Assembly: GCF_000485905.1 (NCBI RefSeq)
Contig: NC_022664.1
Span: 248,001 to 312,000 of the forward strand
DNA length: 64,000 nt
Direction: 5' to 3'
DNA from: Spiribacter curvatus
Lineage (GTDB): Bacteria > Pseudomonadota > Gammaproteobacteria > Nitrococcales > Nitrococcaceae
Within the stretch, counting starts at the first letter, position 1, and each line of letters begins with the position of its first letter. The notes beneath the pieces were generated by a model. That model searched no databases. It had not been told where the DNA came from and saw nothing but the letters and a program-made list of their open reading frames with translations. The translations under genes and the position numbers were made by a program. Shown here in pieces: positions 1 through 8,269 of the stretch.

Positions 1-1
1 G

Positions 2-1123
2 ACCGTTGGTATTCTCGGAAGCGGCCAGCTGGGGCGCATGCTGGCCCAATCGGCCCGCCGCATGGGATATCGCGTCCACACGCTGTCACCGGGTGCTGAT
101 TCGCCAACCGGCCAGATCGCCGATCGTGAGGTGATCGCCGCCTATGATGATCAAGCGGCCATCGCGCGATTCGCCCGCGATGTCGATGTGGTGACCTTCG
201 AGTTTGAGAATATCGCCGCTGAGTCAGCGGCGGTGGCGGCGCGATACGTGCCGGTACGCCCGCGCGGGGATGTCCTGCACATTACCCAGAACCGGCACCG
301 CGAAAAGCATGCGCTGACCGCAGCCGGGCTGCCCACCGCGCGCTATGAAGCGGTGGCGTCGCTGGAACAGCTGCATGATGCGATCGGCCGGCTTGGCACG
401 CCCTGCATCCTCAAGACCGCCGGCTTTGGGTACGACGGTAAGGGACAGGTCCGGATCACCGCCGAGACCGACCCGGCGGCGGCGTGGCGGATGATCGGCG
501 CCGGGGCGGCGATCGTCGAAGCGATGGTTGATTTCGAGGCCGAGCTCTCAGTGGTCGCTGCTCGCGGTGTCGACGGCGCGCAGGTCGATTTCGGCGTGAC
601 CGAAAATCGTCATGTCGACCACATCCTGGATATATCCGTGGCGGATATGCCGCTCGATCCGGCACAGACCGCCAGGGCCCACGAGATCGCAGGGACGGTC
701 ATGCGCGAGTTCGATGTGGTCGGAGTGCTCTGTATCGAGATGTTCCTGACCCGCGATGGTGATCTGCTTGTCAACGAGCTCGCTCCCCGTCCCCATAATT
801 CCGGGCATCTGACCATCGAGGCCTGTGCCAGCAGCCAGTTCGATCAGCAGTTGCGGGCCGTCTGTGGGTTGCCGCTGGGTGAGACGGCTCGCCGTGTCCC
901 CACGGCGATGGCCAACCTGCTCGGTGATCACTGGGAGAGCGGTGAGCCTGACTGGGCGGCGGCGCTGGCGGATCCGGCGGTCAACCTGCACCTCTATGGC
1001 AAGGCTGAACCCCGACCGGGTCGGAAAATGGGTCACCTGACCGCTTCCGCCCCGTCCCGCGACGAGGCCGTCCGACGCGTGACGCAAGCCCGCTCGGCAC
1101 TGCTTCGCACCCGAAACACCTGA
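2..1123 (+). CDS. purK: N5-carboxyaminoimidazole ribonucleotide synthase, 5' end cut by the window
   Basis: PurK uses ATP and bicarbonate to carboxylate aminoimidazole ribonucleotide in purine synthesis (cytoplasm). The reading frame is open from base 2 and starts TVGILGSGQLGRMLAQ, the nucleotide-binding loop that normally begins within the first few residues of PurK, so only a handful of N-terminal residues are missing. Other ATP-grasp signatures are visible: the ILKTAGFGYDGKGQ lysine/glycine loop and NELAPRPHNSGHLTIEAC near the metal site. The first ATG (38) falls inside the glycine loop and is not the true start. purE would be expected just upstream, outside the window. rdgC follows after 31 bp on the same strand. 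Confidence 0.95.
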   Translation, partial: TVGILGSGQLGRMLAQSARRMGYRVHTLSPGADSPTGQIADREVIAAYDDQAAIARFARDVDVVTFEFENIAAESAAVAARYVPVRPRGDVLHITQNRHREKHALTAAGLPTARYEAVASLEQLHDAIGRLGTPCILKTAGFGYDGKGQVRITAETDPAAAWRMIGAGAAIVEAMVDFEAELSVVAARGVDGAQVDFGVTENRHVDHILDISVADMPLDPAQTARAHEIAGTVMREFDVVGVLCIEMFLTRDGDLLVNELAPRPHNSGHLTIEACASSQFDQQLRAVCGLPLGETARRVPTAMANLLGDHWESGEPDWAAALADPAVNLHLYGKAEPRPGRKMGHLTASAPSRDEAVRRVTQARSALLRTRNT

Positions 1124-1154
1124 TCACCCTCCAGCACGGAAAAGACACCCAACA

Positions 1155-2048
1155 ATGTGGTTTCGAAATCTCTGCGTCTATCAGATAGCCGACGCCTTCA
1201 CGATCGACGCCGAACACCTTGAAAGCCGGCTCAGCGCCGGCCAGTTCCAGCCCGTCGGCCCTCACGACCCCGAGACCCGGGGCTGGGTGCCGCCGCTGGA
1301 GAATGGCGGAGAGACGCTGGTGCACGCCGCAGGGCAGCGGCTGATGGTCTGTCTGCAGACCGAGACACGGGTGCTGCCACCGGCGGTCATCCGCGAGAAC
1401 GTCGAATCCCGGGTGGCCGAGCGCGAGGATGCGATGGCCAGGCCGCTGGGCCGGCGGGAAAAGGCACGGATCAAAGAGGAGGTCACCATTGATCTGCTGC
1501 CACGGGCGTTTACCCGTAGCAAGCGATCCTATGCCTATCTGGATCTGACCGGCCGCTGGCTGATCGTAGATGCCGCGACCTGGCGCGAGGCTGAGTTGCT
1601 GACCGATGACCTCCGGGCAATGCTGGGGAGTCTGCCCATCCGGCCGCTGCAGACCGAGAGTGCGCCGCACCAGGTGATGACCGACTGGTTGGCCCACGAT
1701 CAGTTTCCCTCGGACCTTGAGCCGGGCGAGGAGGCCGTTTTCGAGGATCCGCGCAGTGAGGGGGCCGAGATCCGCTGCAAACGTCAGGATCTGCGCAGTG
1801 CCGAGATCCGTGGGCATATCAAGGCTGGCAAACGGGTCCGTCGGTTGGCATTGACCTGGGATGACCGTGTCAATGCTGTGCTCGATTCGGATCTATCGAT
1901 CAAGCGCCTGAAATTCACCGATGGCGTGCAGAATGATGTCGACGATCGGGAGGCGGAGTCGTCGCAGGAGCGCTTCGATGCCGATTTCGTGATCATGGCG
2001 GAGGAACTGGCGCGGTTCCTGCCGCGAATGGTCGCCTGGTTCGACTAA
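1155..2048 (+). CDS. rdgC: Recombination-associated protein RdgC
   Basis: RdgC is a nucleoid-associated DNA-binding protein that forms a ring-like dimer on DNA and limits RecA filament formation. The 297-residue product matches the usual family length (about 300) and starts with the typical MWFRNLCVYQI. The conserved middle is present (LLPRAFTRSKRSYAYLD, then the LIVDAATWREAELLTDDLR segment). The ATG is the first residue of the conserved N-terminal strand, so the start is secure. It lies 31 bp after purK and is followed by a GC-rich hairpin, which suggests transcription ends there. Confidence 0.95.
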   Translation: MWFRNLCVYQIADAFTIDAEHLESRLSAGQFQPVGPHDPETRGWVPPLENGGETLVHAAGQRLMVCLQTETRVLPPAVIRENVESRVAEREDAMARPLGRREKARIKEEVTIDLLPRAFTRSKRSYAYLDLTGRWLIVDAATWREAELLTDDLRAMLGSLPIRPLQTESAPHQVMTDWLAHDQFPSDLEPGEEAVFEDPRSEGAEIRCKRQDLRSAEIRGHIKAGKRVRRLALTWDDRVNAVLDSDLSIKRLKFTDGVQNDVDDREAESSQERFDADFVIMAEELARFLPRMVAWFD

Positions 2049-2051
2049 AAA

Positions 2052-2073
2052 GGTGCCCGCCATTGCGGGCACC
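2052..2073 (+). terminator. GC-rich stem-loop after rdgC
   Basis: A perfect 9-bp stem, GGTGCCCGC / GCGGGCACC, closes on a 4-base loop (CATT) starting 3 bases after the rdgC stop. No T-run follows, so it may act only as a weak terminator or an mRNA 3'-end stabiliser. Confidence 0.6.
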
Positions 2074-2108
2074 GCTTAGCGGATGATCACGAGGGGGGGG
2101 ACGGACTC

Positions 2109-4193
2109 TTGCTGGATATCCGAACGCTGATTGTGATCATCGGATTGATTGCGGCGTTGATTGCCGTGGTCTTCACTGTGACTTGGCGTCGGCCCGAAGT
2201 GGGAGGTCCAGCTGGTCACTGGGCAGCCGGTTTCGGCCTCGCCGCAGTGGGTACCCTGGGTACAGCGCTGCGCGGGGTGGCGCCCGATGCGCTCTCCATT
2301 GTCGCGGCCGCCCTGCTCATCCAGCTGTATATTCTACTCGTCGTGCGTGGCCTGTGCCGCTACACGGGGCACCGCTTTCCCGATCGCTTGGCCTTTTCCG
2401 TACTGGCTGTCTTTACCCTGGCACATGCCTACTGGGGGCTGATCGATCCCTCCATGACAGCCCGCATCGTGAATTTTTTCATCGTTTTCAGTCTTTTCCA
2501 TCTGGCGGGCGCGGCGCATCTTTGGTGGCGGTTCCCGAGGCGCATGCGCACGGTGGGGCGATTGACCGCGGCTGTGTTTCTACTGCTGGCGGTGGTGTAT
2601 CTCGGTCATGCCGCTTCTGCCGTCATTGTGGGCGTGAGCGGGACAGCTCTGACTGACCCGGACCCGCTCAGAGCACTGGCGGTGGTCGTGAGCATACTCG
2701 GCTGCATCGTTGTGGCGATGACTATGCTGTGGATGGTCGCCGCCAACTGGTACATCCGAAGTCAAGAAGCTGTTCGCGACCGGCTGGATGCGGAGCGTCG
2801 GTTTCGGGGCATCTTCGAGCACTCCGCCAGCGGCATCGCGCTGGCCGATGCCTCGGGGCGGTTGATGGCGGTCAATAATGCCTTTGCGGAGTTGGTCGGG
2901 CTTTCGCGGGCGTCGCTGGCGGGGCTGCCCTTCGATGATCTGGACGACCCGGGGGATGCATCCGGGGATATGGAGACCATCCGTCGCATTCTATCGGACG
3001 AAGCTGACTATTATCGGACAGAAAAACGCTATCGCCGGCCTGATGGCCAAGCAATCTGGGCTGACGTCACCACCTCGGCGGTGCGTGGCGATGACGACCT
3101 ACCGACCAGCTACATCACGGTTGCGGTGGATTTACAGGAGAAGAAGGCGGCAGAGGCCGAGCTTTACCGGCGAGCTGAAGGGGAAGCGATGGTCCAGGCC
3201 ATCTCCACCGCTCTCCTCGCCGCACCCTACGATCAGATTGATGAGACCATTAAGGACGCCCTGGCCCGGATCGGACAGGCAGCGATGGCCGATCGTAGCT
3301 ATATTTTTCAATGGGTCGATGACGACCGGAGGATGAGTAATACCCATGACTGGAATGCGGAGGGAGTGGCCCCGCAGATCAGGGATCTGGGGGATCTTCC
3401 GGCATCAGATTTCGACTGGCTGCGGCGGCACCTCCGCGAGCGGTCGGTTCCAATGATCCAGTCGGTCGCCGAGGTGGCGAATCCCGGGCTATGGGCGCTT
3501 TTTAAACAGCGTGAAATTCGCTCTTTGCTGCTGATACCCATGGTTCGCGATGAGGGACCCATCGGTTTTCTGGGGCTGGATGTGGTGAATGGAGACCGTT
3601 CATGGACGGACTCGGAGCAGCATCTGCTACGCATTGCCGCCGACACACTGGCAGGCGCTCTGGCGCGCCAACGCCTCGAACACGAGCTTCGCTATCAAGC
3701 CCATCACGATCCGCTCACCGGTCTGCTCAACCGCCGGCCCTTCGAGGAAGCACTGTCACAGGAGATCCATCGGTTACAGCGCTATGGTGCACCCGTGGCC
3801 CTGATCATGTTCGATATCGACCACTTTAAGGCGGTCAACGACACCTACGGTCATGACGCCGGCGATCGAACCCTGGCGGAACTGGCCAAGGGGATAAGCG
3901 ATCAGCTACGCGCCGGAGACCTGCTGGCCCGCTGGGGTGGCGAGGAATTCATGATCCTCCTCCCCGAAACGGACGCAGCAGGTGCGCGCCAGGTGGCAGA
4001 TAGTCTCCGGCGCCAGGTCGCGGAACATGCCTTCTCCGCAGTGGGAGGCTTGACTATCAGTCTGGGCGTGGCCCAGTGCCGTAGTCATGAGACGCTCGAG
4101 GACGTTACCCAGCGGGTGGACGAGGCGCTATATGCTGCCAAGCGATGTGGGCGCGACCGAGTGATGGGCGACGGCGAGGCACGGTCTCGCTGA
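2109..4193 (+). CDS. Membrane-bound PAS-GAF-GGDEF diguanylate cyclase
   Basis: Predicted to make cyclic di-GMP from two GTP at the inner membrane. Residues 1-213 hold about six or seven hydrophobic membrane segments. A PAS domain follows at about 230-345 (FRGIFEHSASGIALADASG), then a GAF-like domain at about 360-520, then GGDEF at about 530-690. The active-site motif is intact as GGEEF (610-614), and an RxxD (RAGD, 601-604) sits five residues before it, the spacing of the product-inhibition I-site. No EAL domain is present, so it should be a pure synthase. The chosen start is TTG at 2109 just after a G-rich stretch; no better ATG precedes the first membrane helix, so the exact start is uncertain. 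The sensed signal cannot be read from the sequence. Confidence 0.85.
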   Translation: MLDIRTLIVIIGLIAALIAVVFTVTWRRPEVGGPAGHWAAGFGLAAVGTLGTALRGVAPDALSIVAAALLIQLYILLVVRGLCRYTGHRFPDRLAFSVLAVFTLAHAYWGLIDPSMTARIVNFFIVFSLFHLAGAAHLWWRFPRRMRTVGRLTAAVFLLLAVVYLGHAASAVIVGVSGTALTDPDPLRALAVVVSILGCIVVAMTMLWMVAANWYIRSQEAVRDRLDAERRFRGIFEHSASGIALADASGRLMAVNNAFAELVGLSRASLAGLPFDDLDDPGDASGDMETIRRILSDEADYYRTEKRYRRPDGQAIWADVTTSAVRGDDDLPTSYITVAVDLQEKKAAEAELYRRAEGEAMVQAISTALLAAPYDQIDETIKDALARIGQAAMADRSYIFQWVDDDRRMSNTHDWNAEGVAPQIRDLGDLPASDFDWLRRHLRERSVPMIQSVAEVANPGLWALFKQREIRSLLLIPMVRDEGPIGFLGLDVVNGDRSWTDSEQHLLRIAADTLAGALARQRLEHELRYQAHHDPLTGLLNRRPFEEALSQEIHRLQRYGAPVALIMFDIDHFKAVNDTYGHDAGDRTLAELAKGISDQLRAGDLLARWGGEEFMILLPETDAAGARQVADSLRRQVAEHAFSAVGGLTISLGVAQCRSHETLEDVTQRVDEALYAAKRCGRDRVMGDGEARSR

Positions 4194-4237
4194 GGCTAGA
4201 AGCCCCACTGGGTATTTCGGGTGCCCTTATTTTGGAC

Positions 4238-4263
4238 AAAAAAAAGCCGACGATGTCGCCGGC
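4238..4263 (-). terminator. Rho-independent terminator (leftward)
   Basis: Read on the minus strand, GCCGGCGA-CA-TCGTCGGC forms an 8-bp stem with one mismatch and is followed directly by eight T's. It points away from the deacetylase gene ending at 4410. It could end that mRNA, or a separate small RNA reported at 4238-4305. Confidence 0.8.
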
Positions 4264-4305
4264 CAAGAGGAGGAGAGTCGGTTCAGGGAACTCGCCCTGA
4301 CAACG
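4238..4305 (-). ncRNA. Candidate small RNA, about 68 nt, between the deacetylase gene and the GGDEF gene
   Basis: On the minus strand the order is: a possible promoter (4312-4340); a 6-bp hairpin TCAGGG-CGAGTT-CCCTGA (4283-4300); a single-stranded pyrimidine stretch with CTCCTCCTC that could pair with ribosome-binding sites; and a terminator hairpin with eight T's. This two-hairpin plus anti-Shine-Dalgarno-like linker layout is typical of trans-acting bacterial sRNAs. No ORF explains the segment. It might instead be only the 3' UTR of the upstream deacetylase mRNA. I do not recognise it as a named RNA family. Confidence 0.4.
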
Positions 4306-4311
4306 ATTCTT

Positions 4312-4340
4312 ATCCTAGTCGCTGGATGGCTCCGCCGGAA
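4312..4340 (-). promoter_or_regulatory. Possible sigma70 promoter for the candidate small RNA
   Basis: Minus strand TTCCGG, a 17-bp spacer, then TAGGAT. The -10 matches 4 of 6 bases; the -35 is poor. It would start transcription near 4305. It is supported mainly by the well-formed RNA structure downstream. Confidence 0.3.
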
Positions 4341-4409
4341 GAGCCCCATCGGATGACCACTTGTGACGCCGGCGCACAAATGCTCGGGAACTGCTTAACG
4401 ACTGGACTG

Positions 4410-5432
4410 TCAGCAACCTGATTCAAAGCCCGCCATCAGCGATGCCGTATTGGCGGTCAGGCTTTCATAGTGATAACCGCCCTCCTGGATGGCAACGGTG
4501 GGTAACCCAAGCCCGGCGACGCGTTCGCCCAGCGTCTGGATGTCACTCGACTGCACCCCGATTTTCGCCTGTGGATCCTCGTGGTAGATGTCGAAGCCGT
4601 TGGAGAACACCAGAGCGTCCGGCGCAAACAGCCGGATCGCGGTCAATGCCTCGTCGAGCCGCCCGAAGAAGGCCGTGGCATCCGAGCCGTGGGGCAGGGG
4701 TAGATTGATGTTGTAGCCATAGCCGTCACCATCGCCGCGTTCATCCTCGAAGCCTGTGACCACCGGATAGAAGTTGGTGGGATCGCCATGGATAGAGATA
4801 TAGAGGACGTCCGCGCGGTCGTAGAAGATCTCCTGAATGCCCTGTCCGTGATGGACGTCGGTATCCAGAACGGCGACTCGCGGGAAGTGGCCGCGTAAAG
4901 CCTCGGCCGCGATGGCCGCATTGTTGAGATAGCAGAACCCGCCGGCCGCGTCGACGCGCGCATGATGACCCGGTGGACGGCAGAGTGCGAACGCCATGGC
5001 CTCGCCGGCGATCACGTCGCTGGCAGCGCAGAGTGCGCCCTGAGCCGACCAATATGCCGCCTCCCAGGTATGTTCGCCCACCGGGCAACTGCCGTCCGCG
5101 AGATAACGCGCCGCCTCGGCCAGAATACCCCGGAGTGGATTGGGTGAGCGCACGAACACGTTTGACAGAACCTCGTCACCCCAATCCTCGGGCATGCCGG
5201 TCCAGCGCCGATGACAGGACTCAAGGAAGCGAAGATAACCGAGATCGTGGACGCGGTTGATCGGCTGGATGCCATGATCATTCACCGTCTCGATCGACGC
5301 CCCGGCACCCTCGAGGCCAGCGAGGATATGCCCGGTCCGCTCCGGGATCTCCTGCGGCGCACGCATCTGGCCGCGGGTGAAGTAGGTTTTCGGGTGATGG
5401 CGATCCTGACGGTGATCGAAATAGGCTTTCAC
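4410..5432 (-). CDS. Histone-deacetylase superfamily amidohydrolase (acetylpolyamine amidohydrolase type)
   Basis: A zinc-dependent deacetylase of the class I/II HDAC fold; bacterial members of this length mostly remove acetyl groups from acetylpolyamines. The 340-residue product shows the family signatures: RPPGHHA with the catalytic His pair, GGFCYLNNAAIAAE, DTDVHHGQG with metal-binding Asp and His, and a C-terminal QEGGYHYE. The start is GTG (5430-5432) preceded by GGTAGGAG at good spacing; the next residues KAYFDHRQDRHHP match the family N-terminus. It is transcribed alone, between the tRNA-Arg gene and the candidate sRNA. A 19-bp palindrome lies 25 bp before the start. The substrate (acetylpolyamine or other acetylamide) is inferred from family only. 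Confidence 0.88.
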   Translation of the reverse strand: MKAYFDHRQDRHHPKTYFTRGQMRAPQEIPERTGHILAGLEGAGASIETVNDHGIQPINRVHDLGYLRFLESCHRRWTGMPEDWGDEVLSNVFVRSPNPLRGILAEAARYLADGSCPVGEHTWEAAYWSAQGALCAASDVIAGEAMAFALCRPPGHHARVDAAGGFCYLNNAAIAAEALRGHFPRVAVLDTDVHHGQGIQEIFYDRADVLYISIHGDPTNFYPVVTGFEDERGDGDGYGYNINLPLPHGSDATAFFGRLDEALTAIRLFAPDALVFSNGFDIYHEDPQAKIGVQSSDIQTLGERVAGLGLPTVAIQEGGYHYESLTANTASLMAGFESGC

Positions 5433-5456
5433 GGCGGCTGCTCCTACCTTTCGGTT

Positions 5457-5475
5457 GCTGTATCAGTCATACAGC
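5457..5475. promoter_or_regulatory. 19-bp palindrome upstream of the deacetylase gene
   Basis: GCTGTAT-CAGTC-ATACAGC is a perfect 7-bp inverted repeat with a 5-base centre, placed 25-43 bp upstream of the GTG start, where a repressor operator would sit. It looks like a LexA box at first sight but the CTG/CAG spacing is 11, not 10. No regulator gene is adjacent. Confidence 0.45.
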
Positions 5476-5529
5476 GAGGATAGCAGTGTGGTACGGGAGC
5501 CGGTAATGCTCGGTGGAGCGCTCGAGGGA

Positions 5530-5606
5530 TGGTGCGCCCGGCAGGACTCGAACCTGCGACCTTCGGCTTCGGAGGCCGACGCTCTATCCAGCTGAGCTAC
5601 AGGCGC
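5530..5606 (-). tRNA. tRNA-Arg (anticodon CCG)
   Basis: The minus strand gives a complete 77-nt cloverleaf beginning GCGCCTGTAGCTCAG and ending with an encoded CCA. The anticodon stem TCGGC/GCCGA encloses the loop CTCCGAA, so the anticodon is CCG, reading CGG arginine codons. The T-arm GGTTCGAGTCC is standard. A TACAAT -10 hexamer lies 9 bp before the 5' end. No integrase or duplicated 3' end was seen, so there is no sign that it is occupied by an integrated element. Confidence 0.97.
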
Positions 5607-5615
5607 AATAGTGAC

Positions 5616-5621
5616 ATTGTA
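5616..5621 (-). promoter_or_regulatory. -10 element of the tRNA-Arg promoter
   Basis: Minus strand TACAAT (5 of 6 consensus) ends 9 bp before the tRNA 5' end. No good -35 hexamer is visible at 16-18 bp. Confidence 0.45.
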
Positions 5622-5652
5622 GCGTCCGCGGCCGCTTCGGCATAGCCCCGGT

Positions 5653-5680
5653 TTGCCGTGTCGGGCAATGCCGCTATACT
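5653..5680 (+). promoter_or_regulatory. Sigma70 promoter for the cytochrome c5 gene
   Basis: TTGCCG, 16-bp spacer, TATACT (5 of 6). It ends 32 bp before the GTG start at 5713. Its position overlaps the first ATG of the longer open frame (5653), which argues that the longer frame is not the real start. Confidence 0.6.
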
Positions 5681-5712
5681 TTGTCGTAGCCCTGAAGATT
5701 GAGGATTACCAA

Positions 5713-6222
5713 GTGAGCGCCGAGCAGGATAGTGCCTTCATCCGTAATTTCGCCCTGGTCATTGCCACGCTGCTGGGCGTTACGGTTCTGCTCATTGTGA
5801 TCGCGAACTCGTTGTTCGGTGATGACGACCCTGCCCGTGAGGCATTGGCGCAGGAGCGCGCCACAGAGAACATGTCGCCTTCGTTCGCGGTCAGGCTCAG
5901 CGGCGAGCCCGCACCAGCCATTGCCTCGGCCGAGGAGTCCGAAGAGTCGGGCGGCGTTACAGAAGTGCGCAGTGGCGAACAGGTGACGCAGGCGGTGTGC
6001 ATCGCCTGTCATCAGGGCGATTTCCTCAATGCACCGGCCGTCGGCGATGCCGGCGCCTGGGGTGATCGGGTCAGCAAGGGGTGGGAAACCCTGATCGGCA
6101 ATGTGGCCAATGGCTACGGCAACATGCCAGCTCAGGGCGGGGCAGCCTCCGAGGAGGAAATCCGCGCCGCGATTGAATGGATGGTGGAATCCGAGACCGG
6201 GCTGGAAGTCCCCGAGTCCTGA
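5713..6222 (+). CDS. Membrane-anchored cytochrome c5 family protein
   Basis: A small electron carrier of the periplasm, held in the inner membrane by one N-terminal helix (about residues 12-32) and carrying one haem. The haem motif CIACH is at residues 96-100, and a likely axial Met lies in GYGNMPAQGG (about 138). The linker between helix and haem domain is rich in Glu and Ala. The GTG at 5713 was chosen because a GAGGA ribosome site precedes it, the family begins with a short acidic segment before the helix, and a good promoter occupies 5653-5680. It gives 169 residues. Cytochrome c5 proteins feed terminal oxidases or denitrification enzymes; the partner is not in this window. Confidence 0.88.
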   Translation: MSAEQDSAFIRNFALVIATLLGVTVLLIVIANSLFGDDDPAREALAQERATENMSPSFAVRLSGEPAPAIASAEESEESGGVTEVRSGEQVTQAVCIACHQGDFLNAPAVGDAGAWGDRVSKGWETLIGNVANGYGNMPAQGGAASEEEIRAAIEWMVESETGLEVPES

Positions 6223-6226
6223 TTCC

Positions 6227-6242
6227 GGCCATCGATCTGGCC
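6227..6242. other. Short hairpin between convergent genes
   Basis: GGCCA-TCGATC-TGGCC, a 5-bp stem between the stops of the cytochrome gene (6222) and the antiporter gene (6251). There is no T-run on either strand, so it is at most a weak bidirectional terminator. Confidence 0.25.
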
Positions 6243-6250
6243 AGCCGCCA

Positions 6251-8248
6251 TTACGAGTTGGAGACAGCCACCGCCTCGCCGCCAAGGAGGATGTGCTCGG
6301 CGTGCTCCAGCGCCTCGGGCGTTCCGTAGACCACCAGTACGTCACCCTCACGCAGAATGGTGTTGGGTGATGGTTGTGGGCCACGGATCCCGCCGCGGCG
6401 CACCGCATTGACCGTTACCCCGATCGATTCAGGGTGGAGATCGCTCAGTTGACGGCCAACCGCACTTGCATTGCCGCTGAGCGTAATGGCGTGGAGCTGC
6501 TCGCGGAAACGTCCGACCTTTTCCAGATCCACGCGCTCGGCGCCGTGGAAATACCCCTTCAGCAGCCGATAGCGGTCGCCCCGCACATCCCGGACACGCC
6601 GGAAGACCCTTGCCAGGGGGACCTCCAGTAGCGCCAGGACATGTGAAGAAAGCATCAGGCTCGCCTCCAGGATTTCCGGCACCACGACGGTGGCCCCAGC
6701 CTTTTCGAAACGGTCGATCCATCGATCATCGCGCGTCCGCACGATGATCGGGATATCCGGCCGCTCCGAGCGGGTGTGCTCAAGCACCTTGAGGCTGCTA
6801 GCCGGGTTGTCGAAGCTCAGCACGATCATCCGTGCCCGGCCGAGTCCGGCCGCATGGAGGATCTCGCGCCGCTCCGAGTCGCCGTAGCTGACCGGATCGC
6901 CGGCGTTACGCGCCTCCTCTACCCGTTTTGGATCGAGGTCCAGGGCGACGAACGGGAGTCCCTCCTGATCGAGGAAGCGGCCGATGTTCTGACCGGTCCG
7001 CCCATAGCCACACAGGATGACGTGATTGGACAGAGGTTCCGCGACCCGTGAGACCTCCGAGTCCATTTCGGATGGATCTGCATCGTTGGCGGCAGGCCGC
7101 AGCACCGCCTGTACCAGCCGGTCGTTGTAACGGATCAGCAACGGTGCCGCGACCATGCTGATAACGATGGCGGCCAGCACCAGCTGGCTCATGGCCGATG
7201 TCATCAGACCGGCACTGATCGCCAGGGCAATCAGCGCGAAACCGAACTCACCACCGTTGGCGAGGATCAGGGCTGTTCGGCCTGAATCCAGAGGCCCATC
7301 GACGCTGCGGGCAATGGCATAGACCAGTAGGAGCTTCACGGCCATCATGCCGAGCCCGATCAACAGCACCCAGTGTATGCCACTCATGAGGACCGGGACG
7401 TTGATCACCATGCCAACGGTGATGAAGAAAAACCCCAGCAGCACATCACGGAATGGCCGGATATCGGCGTCAATCTGATAGCGGTATTCGGTCTCGCCCA
7501 GCATGATGCCGGCGAGGAAGGCGCCAAGGGCGAGGGACAGGCCGGCCAGGTGGGTCACCCAAGCTGCCGCGACGGCGATCAGCAGGACCGTCAGGGTGAA
7601 AAGCTCGTTGGAGCGCGCCCGGGCGACTTCGTGGAAGATCGGCCGCAGCGCCTTGCGCCCGATCCAGACCATCGCTCCGAATACCGCAACGCCCTTGACC
7701 AGTGAGAGCCCCATCTCGACGGGCAGGGAATGATCACTGTTGCCGGCGAGAATCGGGATCGCGATCAGCAGCGGGACAACGGCCAGATCCTGGAACAGCA
7801 GCACGCCAATGGCTCGCCGGCCATGCCGGGTGTGGATCTCGACCTGCTCGGTCAACTGCTTGGTCACGATCGCGGTGGAGGACAGGGCCAGGGCACCGCC
7901 CAGCACCAGCGCGATTTCCGGTGAACCGGTCATCCACCAGGCGATCCCGCCGAACAGCACCAGGCAAACCAGTACCTGGCTGGCACCCAGTACGCCCACG
8001 GCCCAGCGCATGGCATGCAGCTGGGGGAACGAGAACTCCAGACCAATCGTGAACAGCAGAAAGACCACGCCGAACTCGGCGATCAGATGTGTGCTCTCGG
8101 TCTCCGGGACGAGGCCCAGCGCCGATGGACCGAGCGCTATGCCCACCGCCAGATAGGCGATGATCGGTGGCAGCGACAGGCGTCGGAAAAGTGCGACGGC
8201 CGCCACCGAGGTCGCCAATAGCAGGATGATGCTTTGCAGGCCGTCCAT
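6251..8248 (-). CDS. CPA2 cation:proton antiporter with TrkA-N and TrkA-C domains (KefB/KefC-like)
   Basis: An inner-membrane K+ (or Na+)/H+ exchanger controlled by nucleotide or ligand binding. Residues 1-385 form the multi-helix Na_H_Exchanger domain, beginning MDGLQSIILLLATSVAAVALF. A Rossmann-type RCK (TrkA-N) domain follows at about 410-525 with HVILCGYGRTGQNIGRFLDQ, and a TrkA-C domain lies at about 575-655. Length (665) is typical of RCK-bearing members. No KefF/KefG partner is adjacent, so glutathione gating cannot be claimed. It is transcribed alone or with the dadA gene 21 bp upstream. For a probable halophile, K+ and pH homeostasis is the obvious role (inference). Confidence 0.9.
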   Translation of the reverse strand: MDGLQSIILLLATSVAAVALFRRLSLPPIIAYLAVGIALGPSALGLVPETESTHLIAEFGVVFLLFTIGLEFSFPQLHAMRWAVGVLGASQVLVCLVLFGGIAWWMTGSPEIALVLGGALALSSTAIVTKQLTEQVEIHTRHGRRAIGVLLFQDLAVVPLLIAIPILAGNSDHSLPVEMGLSLVKGVAVFGAMVWIGRKALRPIFHEVARARSNELFTLTVLLIAVAAAWVTHLAGLSLALGAFLAGIMLGETEYRYQIDADIRPFRDVLLGFFFITVGMVINVPVLMSGIHWVLLIGLGMMAVKLLLVYAIARSVDGPLDSGRTALILANGGEFGFALIALAISAGLMTSAMSQLVLAAIVISMVAAPLLIRYNDRLVQAVLRPAANDADPSEMDSEVSRVAEPLSNHVILCGYGRTGQNIGRFLDQEGLPFVALDLDPKRVEEARNAGDPVSYGDSERREILHAAGLGRARMIVLSFDNPASSLKVLEHTRSERPDIPIIVRTRDDRWIDRFEKAGATVVVPEILEASLMLSSHVLALLEVPLARVFRRVRDVRGDRYRLLKGYFHGAERVDLEKVGRFREQLHAITLSGNASAVGRQLSDLHPESIGVTVNAVRRGGIRGPQPSPNTILREGDVLVVYGTPEALEHAEHILLGGEAVAVSNS

Positions 8249-8269
8249 GCGTTCTGATTGATTCCCGGG

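Noticed and set aside
4221-4421. 66-codon open frame on the plus strand over the candidate small RNA
   Set aside because: Low-complexity Arg/Pro composition, no ribosome site, and it overlaps a terminator on the other strand.
5457-5475. LexA (SOS) box upstream of the deacetylase gene
   Set aside because: The CTG and CAG are 11 bases apart instead of 10, and the gene has no link to DNA repair; kept only as an unassigned palindrome.
5530-5606. tRNA-Arg as an integration site for a genomic island
   Set aside because: No integrase, no repeated tRNA 3' end and no change in gene character on either side.
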